The notes: generated from the sequence alone by a model not told the origin. 64,000 bases of DNA from Ditylenchus dipsaci (GCA_004194705.1 SADC01000032.1:62001-126000), one strand, 5' to 3'. Shown: positions 1 to 9,734, counted from the first letter of the stretch. Program-made: numbers and translations.

Positions 1-274
1 TTCGTGTTATACGGCTAGAGAATTCATACTCTTTGGAGGGGTATGCACTTCAACTTTTACGACGGGCTTGGTTCAGACTACAAAAGCACATGCATTACCG
101 GAGCGAGTCTTCAAAAGCCTAATACGTGTAAGGTCGGACTGATTTAGGGTCAGGGCACGAGTGCTGATGGATGATTCTGGGTCTAGTCAAAATCTTTCAA
201 AATTCGGGTTAGGCATCAAAAATTTGGACCCACGGACCGTATTGAAAACTCATAGGGTATTAATTTAATCTCAC
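1..274 (-). other. intron 2 of mitochondrial HSP70 (no exon seen)
   Basis: The donor GTGAGA at 274-269 opens an intron that runs off the left edge. I looked for the next HSP70 exon in all frames and saw none. The stretch contains one copy of an ATACTCTTTGGAGGGG-like repeat end (about 28-50) that recurs near 10190, 19175 and 19330. Confidence 0.6.
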
Positions 275-479
275 CTTAGCTTGCTTGCCCTCCATAACCG
301 CCACACAAGAGTTAGTTGTGCCCAAATCAATGCCGATAACCGCACCACGAACATCTGATCTGAAAAAGCAAACCACATGTCAGATAATTCAGTAAAAAAA
401 GCAGTCGAAAAGTTTACTTGAAGCATCTGGCAAGGTTGCTGACCCGCATAGCCGGAAGGTTGACAATTCTGCGCAACAT
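275..479 (-). CDS. mitochondrial HSP70 (mortalin/HSPA9-type), first two exons, partial
   Basis: Hsp70 chaperone of the mitochondrial matrix, which drives protein import and folding by ATP hydrolysis. Exon 1 is 479-418 (ATG at 479-477) and encodes an Arg-rich, acid-free presequence starting [13 protein letters not shown], typical of matrix targeting. Intron 1 is 417-360 (58 bp, GTAAAC...TTTTTCAG). Exon 2 is 359-275 and contains [20 protein letters not shown], the phosphate-1 loop of the Hsp70 nucleotide-binding domain; [10 protein letters not shown] is the form found in mitochondrial and bacterial DnaK-type proteins. The phase-2 junction joins cleanly (AA|A gives Lys). A CAG acceptor lies one base before the ATG, which suggests trans-splicing or a 5'UTR intron. 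The rest of the gene lies beyond base 1. Family is certain; exact orthology is inferred. Confidence 0.93.
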
Positions 480-811
480 TCTGCTGATTTGTACCAGTCA
501 AAATAGTAGTAGTGATGAAACAGTAAAACTGCAAACAAATTTAGATTTATTATACAACATTTGATCATTTGAAATTGTAAATAAAACCAGCTTGGTTCCC
601 TTATTTTCATAAAAAGGGCTAACACGGGAAAGGCACGACCCGGGTGTGGCCTATTAAAAAACGTTATATACCAAAATGTAGCCCTAATTGAGCTAGTTAA
701 GGAACCGTTCGCAGAATCTGCTATGGATCAATCTACGCTGAGAAATAATCTTTTTAAAATTACAAAAAAATTGTGTTGACATATAAGTCAAGAACAACCC
801 TTTTCAAACAT

Positions 812-905
812 GTGAGTTGGTGGCCGAGTGGATGAGTGGTGCGGCGCCGAACCTATTTCTTTTTTTTCGGAAAGGTTCGACTCCAGTCGCGTGCACGTCT
901 TTTTT
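812..905 (+). ncRNA. tRNA-like Pol III unit in left arm (SINE/pseudo-tRNA)
   Basis: A perfect A box TGGCCGAGTGG (821-831) and a perfect B box GGTTCGACTCC (874-884) are 53 bp apart, followed by a T6 run at 900-905 that could terminate Pol III. The A-box form is that of tRNA-Ser/Leu. The T stem and acceptor stem do not pair properly, so this is not a functional tRNA; it is a tRNA-derived promoter module. Confidence 0.6.
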
Positions 906-1189
906 ATTTTCGGTTTTTTAAAGCTTCACTTTCCTACACAAAATGACACGGGGAGAACAATAAAAATATTTTTAACGTCGTCGGATTTGTAATACACATT
1001 GTGAACGGTATATATTATATATATTATATATATACGGTATAATCATTGTCATTAATTGTTCGTTGTTCGTAAATGAAATATATACCGTTCACAATGTGTA
1101 TTACAAATCCGACGACGTTAAAAATATTTTTATTGTTCTCCCCGTGTCATTTTGTGTAGGAAAGTGAAGCTTTAAAAAAACCGAAAATA

Positions 1190-1281
1190 AAAAAGACGTG
1201 CACGCGACTGGAGTCGAACCTTTCCCGAAAAAAAAGAAATAGGTTCGGCGCCGCACCACTCATCCACTCGGCCACCAACTC
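1190..1281 (-). ncRNA. tRNA-like Pol III unit in right arm
   Basis: Mirror copy of the unit at 812-905: B box complement at 1210-1220 and A box complement at 1264-1274. The two units are convergent, each reading toward the centre of the palindrome. Confidence 0.6.
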
Positions 1282-1576
1282 ACATGTTTGAAAAAGGTTG
1301 TTCTTGACTTATATGTCAACACAATTTTTTGTAATTTTAAAAAGATTATTTCTCAGCGTAGATTGATCCATAGCAGATTCTGCGAACGGTTCCTTAACTA
1401 GCTCAATTAGGGCTACATTTTGGTATATAACGTTTTTTAATAGGCCACACCCGGGTCGTGCCTTTCCCGTGTAAGACTACCAGATAATTAAAATTTCTTC
1501 GGTGGTTTTGACTTTTACAAGTTCGACCGAGCCTCGTGTCTTACTATTAACAACTGAAATTTTTTAAAATTTTTAG

Positions 1577-2196
1577 CCAATTCTTATGTTGATGGTTCTC
1601 CTCCAAATACTGCAAAAGGTCTTCCTATAAAAATTTTGAAATATTCGTTATTGAGACCCACAGCTTTGACATCTCCAATAGCTGTAGCGGAAATGAGAAT
1701 GGAAAGTCAGATCTTAACTTTTTGTTTTTATTGCCTTTTGGGAAGCTTTTGGGAACTTAGTACACCAGGATCTACAAAAAGCTTAAAAATTAATCAGTCC
1801 CAATACGAGGTCAAACTCGTGGAAATGTCAAAATATCGAAAGAAAAATGTAGTTTACAAGCAAAAACTTAAATTAAAATATTCAGGGGCAGGAGCAGCCT
1901 GTGTCAAATCACATTGTGCCACCGCAAATTGTGCCAATTCATATTGTGCCACGATTTGGATTTATTTCACTGTTAAATTATGTGTTTTTGTTTGTTGTTT
2001 CTGTACATATGTGTTCACACCTTTTTCGCGCGCTTCTTTGAACAATTTGCGGCGGCACAATTTGAGTTTGGCACAATTTGCGGTGGCACAATGTGATTTG
2101 ACACAGGTTGCTCCTGCCAATATTCAGAAACACAAAGAAAACATGTTAATCATTTCGAAAACCGCAGAAATAGTTTTAGAGCCTGAGGCAACATAA
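1577..2196 (+). CDS. possible exon of unrecognised gene, interrupted by a MITE
   Basis: After a good acceptor (AAATTTTTAG, ending 1576) a frame stays open to TAA at 2194-2196. Its first 40 residues (NSYVDGSPPNTAKGL...) look like coding sequence. Further on it becomes Lys-rich and then crosses the inverted-repeat element 1886-2118, so the C-terminal part of the ORF is transposon sequence. If the element and one target copy (242 bp) are removed, the frame shifts and ends at TGA 2184-2186. No domain recognised. It may be a transposon ORF or chance. Confidence 0.25.
1886..2118. mobile_element. MITE with ~50-bp TIRs and exact 9-bp target duplication
   Basis: Terminal inverted repeats GGGCAGGAGCAGCC.../...GGTTGCTCCTGCC extend about 50 bp with imperfect pairing. 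AATATTCAG is present on both sides (1877-1885 and 2119-2127). A 9-bp duplication points to a Mutator-like (MULE) element. No transposase. Confidence 0.8.
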
Positions 2197-2880
2197 AAAG
2201 CCAAACAAATTTACAAATTTTGAACAAAAAAAACCAAATATTATTGTCCTCCTAGACTAGAGAAAAGACCAAAAAATAAATTGGGTAAACAAGTTAGGGG
2301 AACGTCTAGGGCATTCCAGAAATCAAAAATCTTATATTTCGAAATACAGAAGGAGACAGTAAGGTTTCGTTTCAAGACAAGACTCTCTTTGATTAGATAT
2401 ATGGGCGCAAAAAGGAGAGGCAAAGCAGGAACATAATGTGGTTGGAGCAGTAGTCAGTTGGCAGCTACCTAGCTGGTTAAGTATAACACAGAGGTAAACA
2501 CACAAGCACAGAAAAACTTTGGCAGAAAAAGAACTTTAGTTTTTTAGTAAGTCGAAATTGTGTTTCAGCAAATGTAGCGCGCCACAAAAACAATTTTCTT
2601 GAGACATCGAGAATAGAGGAGTGTCTGAGAGAAAAAGGCAAAACGGGGCAAAAGCGTGTCTCTTGTTTCTGTCTTATCACAAAAGCGACTCTATCTCTGG
2701 CACAAAGTTACCAACGAGTATGTATTCTCTAATCCATCCACGTTTCCGCCCTTTTTTGAATTTTTGACTTTTTTCATACTCCTATCTTTTGGATACCCCA
2801 TTCTCCATCTCTGCCAATAAAAAAATTATACGCGGCGCATTATATCTAAAAAAGTGACTCCTGCGTAGCTGTCATATAAT
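2197..2880. other. no gene recognised
   Basis: AT-rich sequence with only short, unconvincing ORFs on both strands and no repeat structure I could resolve. Confidence 0.4.
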
Positions 2881-2890
2881 TTTTATTCAG

Positions 2891-3067
2891 TCCATGCTGG
2901 CAAAAGATGTTTCTGACTTTAAAGAATTGTTTAGCGAAAGGCTCGTAAATGTGCAACCGGACCTTGAAGTTTCGGTCCTTGAAAAAAGTCAAAAAGCCAT
3001 TAATTTTCAAACTCAAATACTTTTCTGCAAACTGACAAAATCGATGAGTGGGTGCGAGATGACATAA
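2891..3067 (+). CDS. possible exon, unrecognised
   Basis: A TTTTTATTCAG acceptor is followed by 58 sense codons of coding-like composition (DFKELFSERLVNVQPDLEV...) to TAA at 3065-3067. Near 3026 a neighbouring frame takes over with equally coding-like text (TDKIDEWVRDDIISG), so a one-base frameshift may be present. No domain recognised and no partner exon identified. Confidence 0.3.
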   Translation, partial: SMLAKDVSDFKELFSERLVNVQPDLEVSVLEKSQKAINFQTQILFCKLTKSMSGCEMT

Positions 3068-3364
3068 TTTCCGGCTCCTTAGTTTTGGAGTTTATTTATT
3101 ACCAGCCCTTCGATTATAAGCCCATCCCGCACGGTTTGTCAGAAATTCAACCCTGCAAGGGCCGGCCGCACACATGTTTAATGCAATGTCAAAAACACGA
3201 TTTTGCTTCCCCTGTACTTCTTTCTGTGCCTTCACATAAATGGAATTTTTGTTCAACCCTTTAAAGAGCAAAAAGCAATGACCTTGGCCAGTGTACAATC
3301 AATAGTTGTTGGTACTTATGCACCCTGATCCCCTATTTTAATTATAGCTGTAACTAAAAACACG

Positions 3365-3840
3365 AACCAAAATACTGATTTCCCGCAGTAAATTTATTTT
3401 TTCTCGCGGTAAATTTGAATTTGTAACAAAATACTGATTTCCCGCAGTAAATTAGTGATTCAACGCAGTAAATTTTGGATTCCCGCAGGAAATTCTGCGG
3501 GAATTTAAATTTTCAGTCAGAAAATATGTTCAACTGGTCAAAATTCCACCCCAGAGTGGCCAGAAGCCCCTGAAAGTTGTTTTTGGGGTTTACTAAAGGG
3601 GTAAACTTTTTGCGAAAATTGGATTAGGCGATCAGAATTCCAGTCCGTTGGGCTTAATCGCTCAGAATTTCACCCTAGACCACTCAAAACCACCATAAAC
3701 CTGAAATTAAAAATTCTGACCAAAAAATTTGAATCCCCGCAAAATTTACTGCGGGAATCAGTATTTTGTTAAAAATTCAAATTTTTCCCGGGAAAAAATA
3801 AATTTACTACGGGAAATCAGTATTTTACTGCGTGAAATCA
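3365..3840. repeat. palindromic repeat, family A
   Basis: Arms rich in CCCGCAGTAAATT and AATTTACTGCGGG flank a core (AGAATGGCCA, then TTTTTGGGGTTTACTAAAGG, then AAACTTTTTGC). The same core recurs at 32880-33200 and 55025-55130 inside otherwise different flanks. Confidence 0.6.
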
Positions 3841-3934
3841 ATTTTAGCCTTTTAATTATTTGTTGTTCGCTATCTTGGACACCTTTTTTTGGCTTAAGAA
3901 CTACACTAATAAGAGGTGGTGCCTGGGAATTCAA

Positions 3935-4075
3935 ATTTTTTTCCTAATCATTGATTTCCTGTACGTAATTTTTTGAACTTGGTTTCTAACGAAACAAGGC
4001 CTAGAATTTAATTTTAGGCGTAGTTCTGATAGAAACCCAATCAAAAAATTCGTACAGAAATCCAATGATTACAAA
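3935..4075. repeat. palindromic repeat, family B
   Basis: TTCCTAATCATTGATTTC...CTTGGTTTCTAAC...GGCCTAGAATTTAATTTTAGG...with the mirror half following. Further copies lie at 9735-9955, 51210-51365 and part at 32370-32440. It folds back on itself; no coding. Confidence 0.6.
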
Positions 4076-4089
4076 AAAAATTGCCCCGA

Positions 4090-4210
4090 AGGGGCGCAGG
4101 GGGCTTGGTTGGTTAGAGATGCGCGCACAGACTTACCTGCGACATAATTCCGAGCCAGACTCTTGATCAAAAATGCATTTTGAGACTCTTTTTGCCCAGC
4201 TCCAGCAAGA
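4090..4210 (-). repeat. repeat R (carries 5' splice-like AGGTAAGT), copy 1
   Basis: On the minus strand the unit reads AAAGAGTCTCAAAATGCATT...CTTGATCAAGAGTCTGGCTCGG...AGGTAAGTCTG...GCGCGCATCTC...AAGCCCCC. Other copies: 14250, 20385, 25850, 27229, 27350 and 29741. Confidence 0.65.
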
Positions 4211-4442
4211 AAAATGTGATAAATCCCCCATAAATGACTTTAAAATACCCTAAAAAGACCATCTTTGCCTGGGGGGTGGGAGGCAATTTTTTTTGACAAA
4301 CTTTTAATTTTCATTCAGAAAGTGTTTAGGAGTGCTTCTCGTACCTTGTTGTGCAGAAAAATGAGTTCGGGAGGTGATTTAGGGTCACTTTTCAAAAAAT
4401 CCGAGTATGGGGGGGGTTAACTATGAAAGTACCCAAAATCGG

Positions 4443-4545
4443 ATTTGGTACAGAAAAAAGTGAATTTGGTAGAAAATCAGATTTGGTACAGAAAAAAGTA
4501 TATATTTGGTACAAAAATAGTATATTTGGTACAAAAAAGTATTGC
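4443..4545. repeat. short tandem array of ATTTGGTACARAAAAAGT
   Basis: Four to five imperfect units of about 17-28 bp built on TTTGGTACA followed by an A tract. No coding value seen. Confidence 0.6.
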
Positions 4546-4760
4546 CCAATGGAATATTCCATTTTCCATTATGGAAATGGAATGTAAAAGTACCGCCAGT
4601 TTAAACTGGCATTGGTCCTGGAAAGAAATGTTGGGCTGAGGTCGACGAAGCAGAAAAAAGGAGTCTTATATAGTTTTGAATTTAGTTCTGCTGCATCGAT
4701 GTTTCCTCGCTCCGATGTTCCTTTCCAGGTTAGTGAGTTTACCTTTCCGGCTGTTATTCC

Positions 4761-4805
4761 GGCGGTAGGACAAAACCGCAAAAAGTGCGGTTTTGTCCTA
4801 CCGCC
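4761..4805. mobile_element. 45-bp perfect hairpin insertion with 8-bp target duplication
   Basis: Two perfectly complementary 20-bp arms starting GGCGGTAGGACAAAACCG, with a 5-bp loop. GTTATTCC occurs immediately on both sides (4753-4760 and 4806-4813). The end sequence resembles the TIR of the MULE at 19541-21286 (GGCAACCGGACAAAA), which also makes an 8-bp duplication. It is best read as the smallest derivative of that MULE family, though an unrelated hairpin insertion is possible. Confidence 0.75.
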
Positions 4806-4818
4806 GTTATTCCACCAG

Positions 4819-5280
4819 TTAAAAGCCGAGCAGCCAGTCATAGGTTCTTTGATTTTTATCTAGGCCATAGCCATACCAGTACATTTTCTAGTCCTCAGCC
4901 GATTAAAGGCTCAACCAGTAATTCTAATAGCCAAGAGTCAAATGCTCTATCCAGTACGTTTATTAGTCTTGAGCCTAATGCTCCTTCCAGTTCTCCTAAG
5001 CATTTTCATTCCAGTAATCCTCCAGTGGCCAATGGCCAATCATATTTCAATGCGGATTCCAGTTCAAACGTAAGACCACATTATTGGATTACGGTTTCCA
5101 GCTCAAGAAGTCTATTAAGACTAATAGCCAGATTAAATCTCTATGCTTACGCCTGATGCCAAAGGCGATTCAGATTTCCAGGACTCCAATCGAATTGCTG
5201 CTGGGTCAGATCAATGCGCTATGTCATCACGGCGTCCGGTCTCCCATATGGTTTCGTCCTCCGTCTCTAGTCACGTCTTT
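4819..5280 (+). pseudogene. Ser-rich ORF remnant, possibly retroelement gag-like
   Basis: The frame ending at 5156 is dominated by Ser/Asn/Pro (TSTFSSPQPIKGSTSNSN...). A second frame then continues with coding-like text (FQLKKSIKTNSQIKSL...). CCAGT recurs at near-regular spacing, as in the Ser-rich ORF at 14347. The resemblance between the two is compositional, and gag-like is only a guess. Confidence 0.25.
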
Positions 5281-5304
5281 TCCCTACGCCAGTGAAAAGG
5301 GAGG

Positions 5305-5457
5305 GTCCGCGACAATTCGCCTCCGGGACAATTCGCCTCCCGGGACAATTCGCCTCCGGGCCGATTCGCCTCCCGGACAATTCGCCTCCAGGGACAATTC
5401 GCCTCCAGGACAATTCGCCTCCGGGACAATTCGCCTCCCGGGACAATTCGCCTCCGG
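5305..5457. repeat. minisatellite C, ~17-bp unit, direct orientation
   Basis: About nine units of GGGACAATTCGCCTCC(GG/C), 16-18 bp each. All six frames stay open through it because the unit lacks stops, so the Pro/Arg/Gly-rich ORFs here are not genes. A reverse-orientation array of the same unit sits at 6694-6906. Confidence 0.9.
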
Positions 5458-5459
5458 TA

Positions 5460-6690
5460 CAAAAAAGTAGTAGAAGTAATCTTTGAAAAGTCACAGTCAT
5501 TATACCACATTTAAACCCTTATTTTCGACGTGAAATTGTGTGGTAAATCCTGTTTGATAGGACCGAAACCGCGATTTCACCCATCCGAACCCAAAACCCA
5601 GGGTAGGTACCTTCTGGTCAGGTGTATGTTCATGTGGATGGCCTGAAAATGTAAAAAAAAACTAAATCGAAAACCAACCATGCTATCAAATGTAAAATCA
5701 TGTGGTGAATCAGGTTGATAATATCAAAATTTTGAGTTCACTGAACCGATCGCCAAAATTAGAGGTATGTATCCCTCGTCCAGGTGTATATTCATTTACG
5801 GGCGTTAAGCGAATCGATCCGCACCAAACTGATCCATACCGAATTGGTCCACACACGAAATGGTCCATACTTTTCAAATTCGTACATTTTGAAAAATTTT
5901 GTAGTCTGAACCGACCAAATCAAGTGGTCGTCCACTTGGAGATTTTTTTTTCACTTTTTGGGTTCCAAAACCTATTTCTGGACTAACTCGGGAATGCTGA
6001 AGATGGTTTGATAGTGGTGAAATGCCGTTTTGTAAGCTATTTTCTAGTTTTGGCAAATTCAATCATTTCCCAATAATTTAAAAATACCATACAAAACCTT
6101 CTTTTACTATTATCGAACCATCTTCAGCATGCCCAAATTGGTCCAGAAAACAGGTTTCGGAATATGAAAAACGTAAAAAAAAAATTTGCACCAAATTGAC
6201 GACCACTTGATTTTGTTGTACTCAGGTAGTGTAGTGGTACCCGGATAGTAATATTTTCGTCTTGTAATGAACTTTTAAAATTTATGATCCAACTTTAATT
6301 CTACTGGACAATCCATGGACTAACTAAACCAAGTGGTCGTCCACTTGGATCAAAAGAAAGGCAGCTAAAGTTGGTTATAGCCTGATCAATTTTGAAGTCA
6401 AATAATTGTTGTTTTTATTATCTGAGGAGGGTAAGAATGCCTTTATGAACAGGGAGCAATTGTCCATTTTATACAGGTTGGACCTGTATACCTGTACAGG
6501 TTGGACCACCTAAATAAACCAGGTGGACAACAACATGAGAAAATAAGGCGATTAGGTGATAAATTGACAAAAATGTTATAAAAATTAATCCAATACAACT
6601 ACAATATTACCCTTTCTGCAAAAATACAAACTAAGGATAAGCTTATTGTTCATGGAGTGAATGGACAGACTGAACAGGAGATAAAAAATG
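5460..6690. other. spacer between inverted minisatellites; two CCACTTG palindromes
   Basis: No gene. The palindrome CAAGTGGTCGTCCACTTG appears at 5921-5938 and again at 6330-6347, with a single GACCACTTGAT half near 6200. Sequence around each also recurs in inverted form (CCAAAACCTATTTCTGGAC at about 5966 against the complement near 6140), so the spacer is itself a decayed inverted repeat. Confidence 0.6.
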
Positions 6691-6693
6691 TAA

Positions 6694-6906
6694 TTGGAGG
6701 CGAATTGTCCCGGAGGCGAATTGTCCCGGGAGGCGAATTGTCCCGGAGGCGAATTGTCCTGGAGGCGAATTGTCCCGGAGGCGAATTGTCCTGGAGGCGA
6801 ATTGTCCCGGGAGGCGAATCGGCCCGGAGGCGAATTGTCCCGGAGGCGAATTGTCCTGGAGGCGAATTGTCCTGGAGGCGAATTGTCCCTGGAGGCGAAT
6901 TGTCCG
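6694..6906. repeat. minisatellite C, inverted orientation
   Basis: About 13 units of GGAGGCGAATTGTCCC(G/T), the reverse complement of the array at 5305-5457. The apparent ORFs on both strands (GELSRRRIV, NSPPGQFAS) are by-products. Confidence 0.9.
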
Positions 6907-6989
6907 TGTCCCAAAAGGGAAGGTCAAGTAGAAGCCAGCCAATATTAGATTTTCGAAAATCGCCAAAGATCGCCAACATGAAATATCGC

Positions 6990-7393
6990 AAAATAATTAA
7001 ACTGATATATGATCCAGTCGGTGCTGACCAAACAATAAACAGGATTAGTCACCACAATATGCCCAGTAAAATTACTTAGTAAACTCTCACGATCAGACAA
7101 ACTTATGAGTGGCTTAAATGTTGGCTGGTCGGCACTGGCGAAAGGGAGATTAGCTATGTGATGAACCACTGTTTTGTCCAACGAAGAGCGTTCTCCTAAA
7201 AATTAAAAAAAAAGTTACAAAAGAGACAATGCAGCTTTGAACAAGCAGTAGCACCTTTCGGCAAAATTTTCACAAATAGGTCCATAGAATTCTTCTCAGT
7301 AGCTTGCTTTTCTTGCAAATCCTTGAGTTTAGCCTAAAATTCATCATGTGATTTCACATGAACAAAAAGCCCCTTTGTGCTGCCATCGGACAT
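6990..7393 (-). pseudogene. two-exon gene fragment of unknown function, in-frame TAG
   Basis: Exon 1 starts at ATG 7393-7391 (MSDGSTKGLFVHVKSHDEF), meets TAG, then continues in the same frame with AKLKDLQEKQATEKNSMDLF to 7255. A 59-bp intron (7254-7196, GTGCTA...TTTTTAG) joins in matching phase (G|GA) to exon 2 from 7195 (ERSSLDKTVVHHIANLPFAS...). The matching phase and coding-like text on both sides argue that this is or was a real gene. TAG probably replaces a sense codon such as CAG. The exon 2 end is unclear; the frame stays open until the minisatellite. No family recognised; a transposon-borne gene is possible. Confidence 0.5.
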
Positions 7394-7589
7394 CTTGATT
7401 GCCTTTCTGCACATTCTGCATTAGGCTTCGAACCCTAGCAGTTTCTCAAAAAGTCCAATACTCCGGCAACGCTCTCTCTATAACAATCAAGTGAAAATAA
7501 TAACGGAGAGAGAGCGAAAGAATCAGTTTTGAAAAATATGCGTTGAATGTGTATTCTTTTTTTTTTTTTGATAAGTTTGGCATCGAGAT

Positions 7590-7711
7590 TTGAGAAATTT
7601 CGGGATAGCGATCGGGATTTTGGAAAATGATCGGCGGGACGTGATTTTTAGCCAAAATCAGGGCGGGCGGGACGGTATTCCGTACGGGATCCCGTCCCGA
7701 TGTCGTCTCTA
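7590..7711. mobile_element. solo right end of a hAT-like element
   Basis: A GGGATCGGGA / GGCGGGACGG / GGGATCCCGTCCCGAT array ends in CGATGTCGTCTCTA, the right terminus shared with the hAT-like elements elsewhere in the window. No left end with a matching target duplication was found. Confidence 0.45.
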
Positions 7712-8333
7712 ATAAGTAGTGTATAAAAGCCTTATTTTAAGGGATGAGTTCTTTGTGACTATTGGCGGGAAAAAAGTCATAACTTTTTGAATTTGCAAAA
7801 CAGTCAAAATAGTGACGAAGTGAGACTATTTAGAACTAGGGTTGTCGAATCGAATATTCGAAAGACCACAGGGTGGAACAAATGCAGTTTTAGCCTATTT
7901 TCAAATGTTTCACAAGTATCCAGATCGTATTTTTCTGCCTGCTCTCCAAAAATATTTTAATTCCTTTCATTGAAGCGACTATGCTCTGCAACGTAGCGTT
8001 GTCAGAATTTTTTAATCGAATCGTATAGTTTAATATGTTGTTCTGTCAGTGGCCATCTCGGCCCTATACTAGAAGAAGACTTTTTTCGCTTTGCTCCCAC
8101 CTGTTGTTTTTGGATTTTTTATTAGTCAACTCTTGCTCAAGCAAGAGTTGGCTAGCTTATATTAAGACGGACTGAAATATATATAAAACCTATGTTAAAG
8201 ACCGCCTAAAGATACGCCGGCCAATAGTTGCGTAAGCCTGAAAAATAACAAAAAATCAACGTAAACCAAGGCAAAAAAATGTCCTTTTTCTGTATAGAGC
8301 ACTATTTTTTTTTGAAACTAATTGCATGACTAC
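7712..8333. other. no gene recognised
   Basis: AT-rich sequence without a supported ORF. A 9-bp inverted repeat (CAACTCTTG/CAAGAGTTG, about 8129-8150) is the only local structure noted. Confidence 0.4.
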
Positions 8334-9213
8334 CAGTGATGTAAAAATATAAATTTTGGCACCGTCACCGCACCGGCACCGGCGTCTGGTCTCGGCACCG
8401 GCACCGGTGCCGGCAACTAGCTGAACATTTGCACCGGCACCGGTGCTATCACATTCAGTACATTGTTTAAGGAAAAAAGTTTATTTTTTAACGGGTTTGA
8501 TTTTATGAGTTTTATTCTTGAAAAAAATGTTAGCTTATATAGAAATATGAATTTTATTGAAATCAAGCAGTAACATGACGCTTTACGAGCAGTGGTCTAT
8601 AAAGTCCTTTATGCCCTATTGTATTTATTGTGACACCTAACGAGAAGAGTTTTTCCACGCTAGCTGACGTGGCAGGGGATGGCAAGATTATGAGTGCAAT
8701 TTCTGATAGCTTTGGGAATAACTAAATCAACTATTTATTTCAGTTGTTTGTTAAATCAGTTCACTTCCACTAGTCAAAAGCATTGGCTTTAATTGATCCT
8801 TTCAAAACTGTTCGAATGAAAAGATTCATTTCTTCATCCAATGTGTCTGAAACAGGTTTTTCGACCTGAAATTTGCCAAATCCAAAAAAGCGAAAAAAAA
8901 GCGACCTCACCCCTTGCTCTCACCTCTCGACCTCACCTCTTGCTCAATACTCATTCGCTTATATCGCTTCTTCAATTTGTTTTATTTATTTAAGATGAAT
9001 ATGTGGTTTACTCGGCTTATATACAAAAGATGTCAAACTAAATATTAATCAATCAAAAAGTGGCATCTGCACCTCATATTTTTACTGAAATTGTAAAAAA
9101 TTTAATTTTAGTCCAAAAAAGGCAGCGGTGCCAGCAAATAAATCGGCACCGGTGCCGGTGCTTTTTTGTTAAAATTTAGCACCGGCACCCGCACCGCTGC
9201 TTTTACATTACTG
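8334..9213. mobile_element. hAT-like non-autonomous element, CACCGG subterminal arrays
   Basis: Ends CAGTGATGTAAAA...TTTTACATTACTG match the hAT pattern. Flanks ATGACTAC (8326-8333) and ATAACTAC (9214-9221) are an 8-bp duplication with one mismatch. Just inside each end is an array of CACCGG/CCGGTGCC (8365-8450 and 9145-9195). The middle carries no intact ORF. Confidence 0.8.
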
Positions 9214-9734
9214 ATAACTACCCCAAAAACTGTTTTTCTGCACAAAATGAAGTCTAATAATTAGCAGAAGTCATAATTATAAGGCTAATCTTGGGTTGTA
9301 ATCCTCAAAAGCATGGTAAATACCCCACTTTGCTTCCCCAGTCCCTAGCCCTAATCCCTCCTTCCGGTGGTTGGTTGGTCTAGTCAGTCTTCTTACTTTA
9401 TTTCTCTCTTCTAGCTGCAAATCTGTTGCTCTGCGGCCGACAAGCCCCACCCAAATCTGAAAGGAAAAGAAGATTTAACTGGTTTGGAATTTGTAATGAA
9501 GTGCCCCTTCATCCGTCAAATTTCCTGGCTTTTTTCTTTTATGCCCGCCTACCACTGCTTTAGATGCATGTGCGGAGAGTTGTTATTGCATTTGGAAGAT
9601 TGAAAATATATTTTGCTATTGCTTTTTGTTGTTTATCTCAAAAAGCTAACATTTAAGGGGATTAAGGTGAGATTTTTAGATATCCACTTTCGTGTTTTAT
9701 CAATACTTGAGGTTGAAATTTTTACTTTTCCTTA
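9214..9734. other. no gene recognised
   Basis: No supported ORF or repeat boundary; pyrimidine-rich around 9330-9420. Confidence 0.4.

Larger units (their letters stand above)
623..1471. mobile_element. fold-back element, ~392-bp near-perfect arms, TAA target duplication
   Basis: Left arm 623-1014 and right arm 1079-1471 are reverse complements over their whole length. The only differences I see are lengths of homopolymer runs (A, T, C and G tracts). The spacer is about 64 bp of AT-rich DNA. Ends are CACGGGAAAGG...CCTTTCCCGTG, flanked by TAA at 620-622 and 1472-1474, a 3-bp duplication of the kind made by Harbinger-like elements. Each arm contains a tRNA-like Pol III unit. No ORF. It could be a young fold-back transposon or, less likely because the flanks differ, an inverted-read assembly artefact. 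Confidence 0.85.

Noticed and set aside
812..905. Functional tRNA-Ser or tRNA-Leu gene
   Set aside because: A and B boxes are perfect, but T-stem and acceptor-stem pairing fail; it is a tRNA-derived module only.
623..1471. Assembly artefact from a fold-back read
   Set aside because: Not excluded, but flanks differ on the two sides, the centre is a distinct spacer, and a TAA duplication brackets the element.
5084..5510. Several overlapping ORFs on both strands, Pro/Gly/Arg-rich
   Set aside because: They are the six frames of a 17-bp minisatellite without stop codons; no unique coding sequence outside the array supports them.
5305..6906. CRISPR-like array
   Set aside because: Units are contiguous without unique spacers, and the DNA is eukaryotic.
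6585..6991. Five overlapping ORFs over the second minisatellite
   Set aside because: Same reason: repeat translation in every frame.
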